Assembly (NCBI GenBank): GCA_017853735.1
Contig: JAFMJA010000190.1
Location: 1 to 5,465 of the forward strand
DNA: 5,465 bases
Direction: 5' to 3'
From: Burkholderiaceae bacterium
Lineage (GTDB): Bacteria > Pseudomonadota > Gammaproteobacteria > Burkholderiales > Burkholderiaceae_C
In this document: positions 5,345 through 5,465 of the stretch, piece after piece
Numbering within the stretch: position 1 is the stretch's first letter
Layout of the letters: every line of letters begins with the position of its first letter
Made by a program: the position numbers and the translations under genes
The notes under the pieces: model-generated
Database searches by the model: none
The model's input: only the letters and a program-made list of their open reading frames with translations
What the model was told of the DNA's origin: nothing

Positions 5345-5465
5345 TGGCGCGTGTTGAAGAAGTTTCTCGCCCAAGGGTGCGGTGTGCGGTGTACACCCGA
5401 AAATCCACTGAAGAAGGTCTGGAGCAGGACTACAACTCCATTGATGCCCAGCGTGATGCTGGGCA
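5344..5465 (+). CDS. Large serine recombinase, N-terminal end only (partial)
   Basis: Forty complete codons up to the window edge. VRCAVYTRKSTEEGLEQDY (12-30), followed by NSIDAQRDAG, is the start of a resolvase catalytic domain. Ser21 in YTRKS is the nucleophile that forms the phosphoserine link to DNA, and Arg19 is the conserved arginine of the same motif. NSIDAQR is the second conserved block. Large serine recombinases, usually about 450-700 aa, carry out integration and excision between short att sites. The true length, the zinc-ribbon and coiled-coil parts and any damage to the gene cannot be seen. The start is fixed by the TGATG overlap with the DUF2924 gene. It points rightwards, away from the left junction. 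Confidence 0.93.
   Translation, partial: MARVEEVSRPRVRCAVYTRKSTEEGLEQDYNSIDAQRDAG

Noticed and set aside
4856..5374. A 172-codon - strand open frame opposite the DUF2924 gene
   Set aside because: The + strand frame has clear DUF2924 motifs, a ribosome site and coupling to the recombinase, so the - strand frame is a shadow.
1..5465. CRISPR arrays, tRNA or rRNA genes, insertion-sequence ends
   Set aside because: No regularly spaced repeats, no cloverleaf or rRNA-like stretch, and no transposase or terminal inverted repeats were seen on either strand.

Overview
The window looks like a chromosomal segment of a Gram-negative proteobacterium, most likely a betaproteobacterium of the Burkholderiales/Comamonadaceae type. 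That placement is an inference from the moderately high GC, the gene style and the general look of the proteins; no single gene proves it. It splits into two unrelated parts.

Left part (1-1262, + strand): the last 31 codons of an AMP-forming acyl-CoA synthetase overlap by 4 bases with a complete SCP2-type thiolase. This is the tail of a chromosomal CoA-thioester (fatty acid, sterol or aromatic acid) degradation operon. The operon stops abruptly; what follows has nothing to do with CoA metabolism.

Right part (about 1263 to the end of the window) looks like a mobile element with two divergent arms around a 250-base control region. The left arm, on the - strand, reads lexA-like repressor (195 aa), then an unrecognised 423-aa protein, then a 317-aa protein with a zinc ribbon and a possible C-terminal winged helix. 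It is closed by an intrinsic terminator at 1382-1402. The right arm, on the + strand, reads a 71-aa small protein, a DUF2924 protein (169 aa) and the N-terminus of a large serine recombinase with its catalytic serine. The window ends inside the recombinase.

The control region holds a good - strand promoter for the repressor gene. A perfect GTGT-N8-ACAC dyad overlaps its start point, and a second half-site sits 23 bases further upstream inside the promoter spacer. A third, weaker copy of the half-site lies upstream of the right arm. The simplest reading is that the self-cleaving LexA-like protein represses its own operon and perhaps also the recombinase arm, so that DNA damage would release both. 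The two uncharacterised left-arm proteins are the most likely place for undescribed biology in this window.
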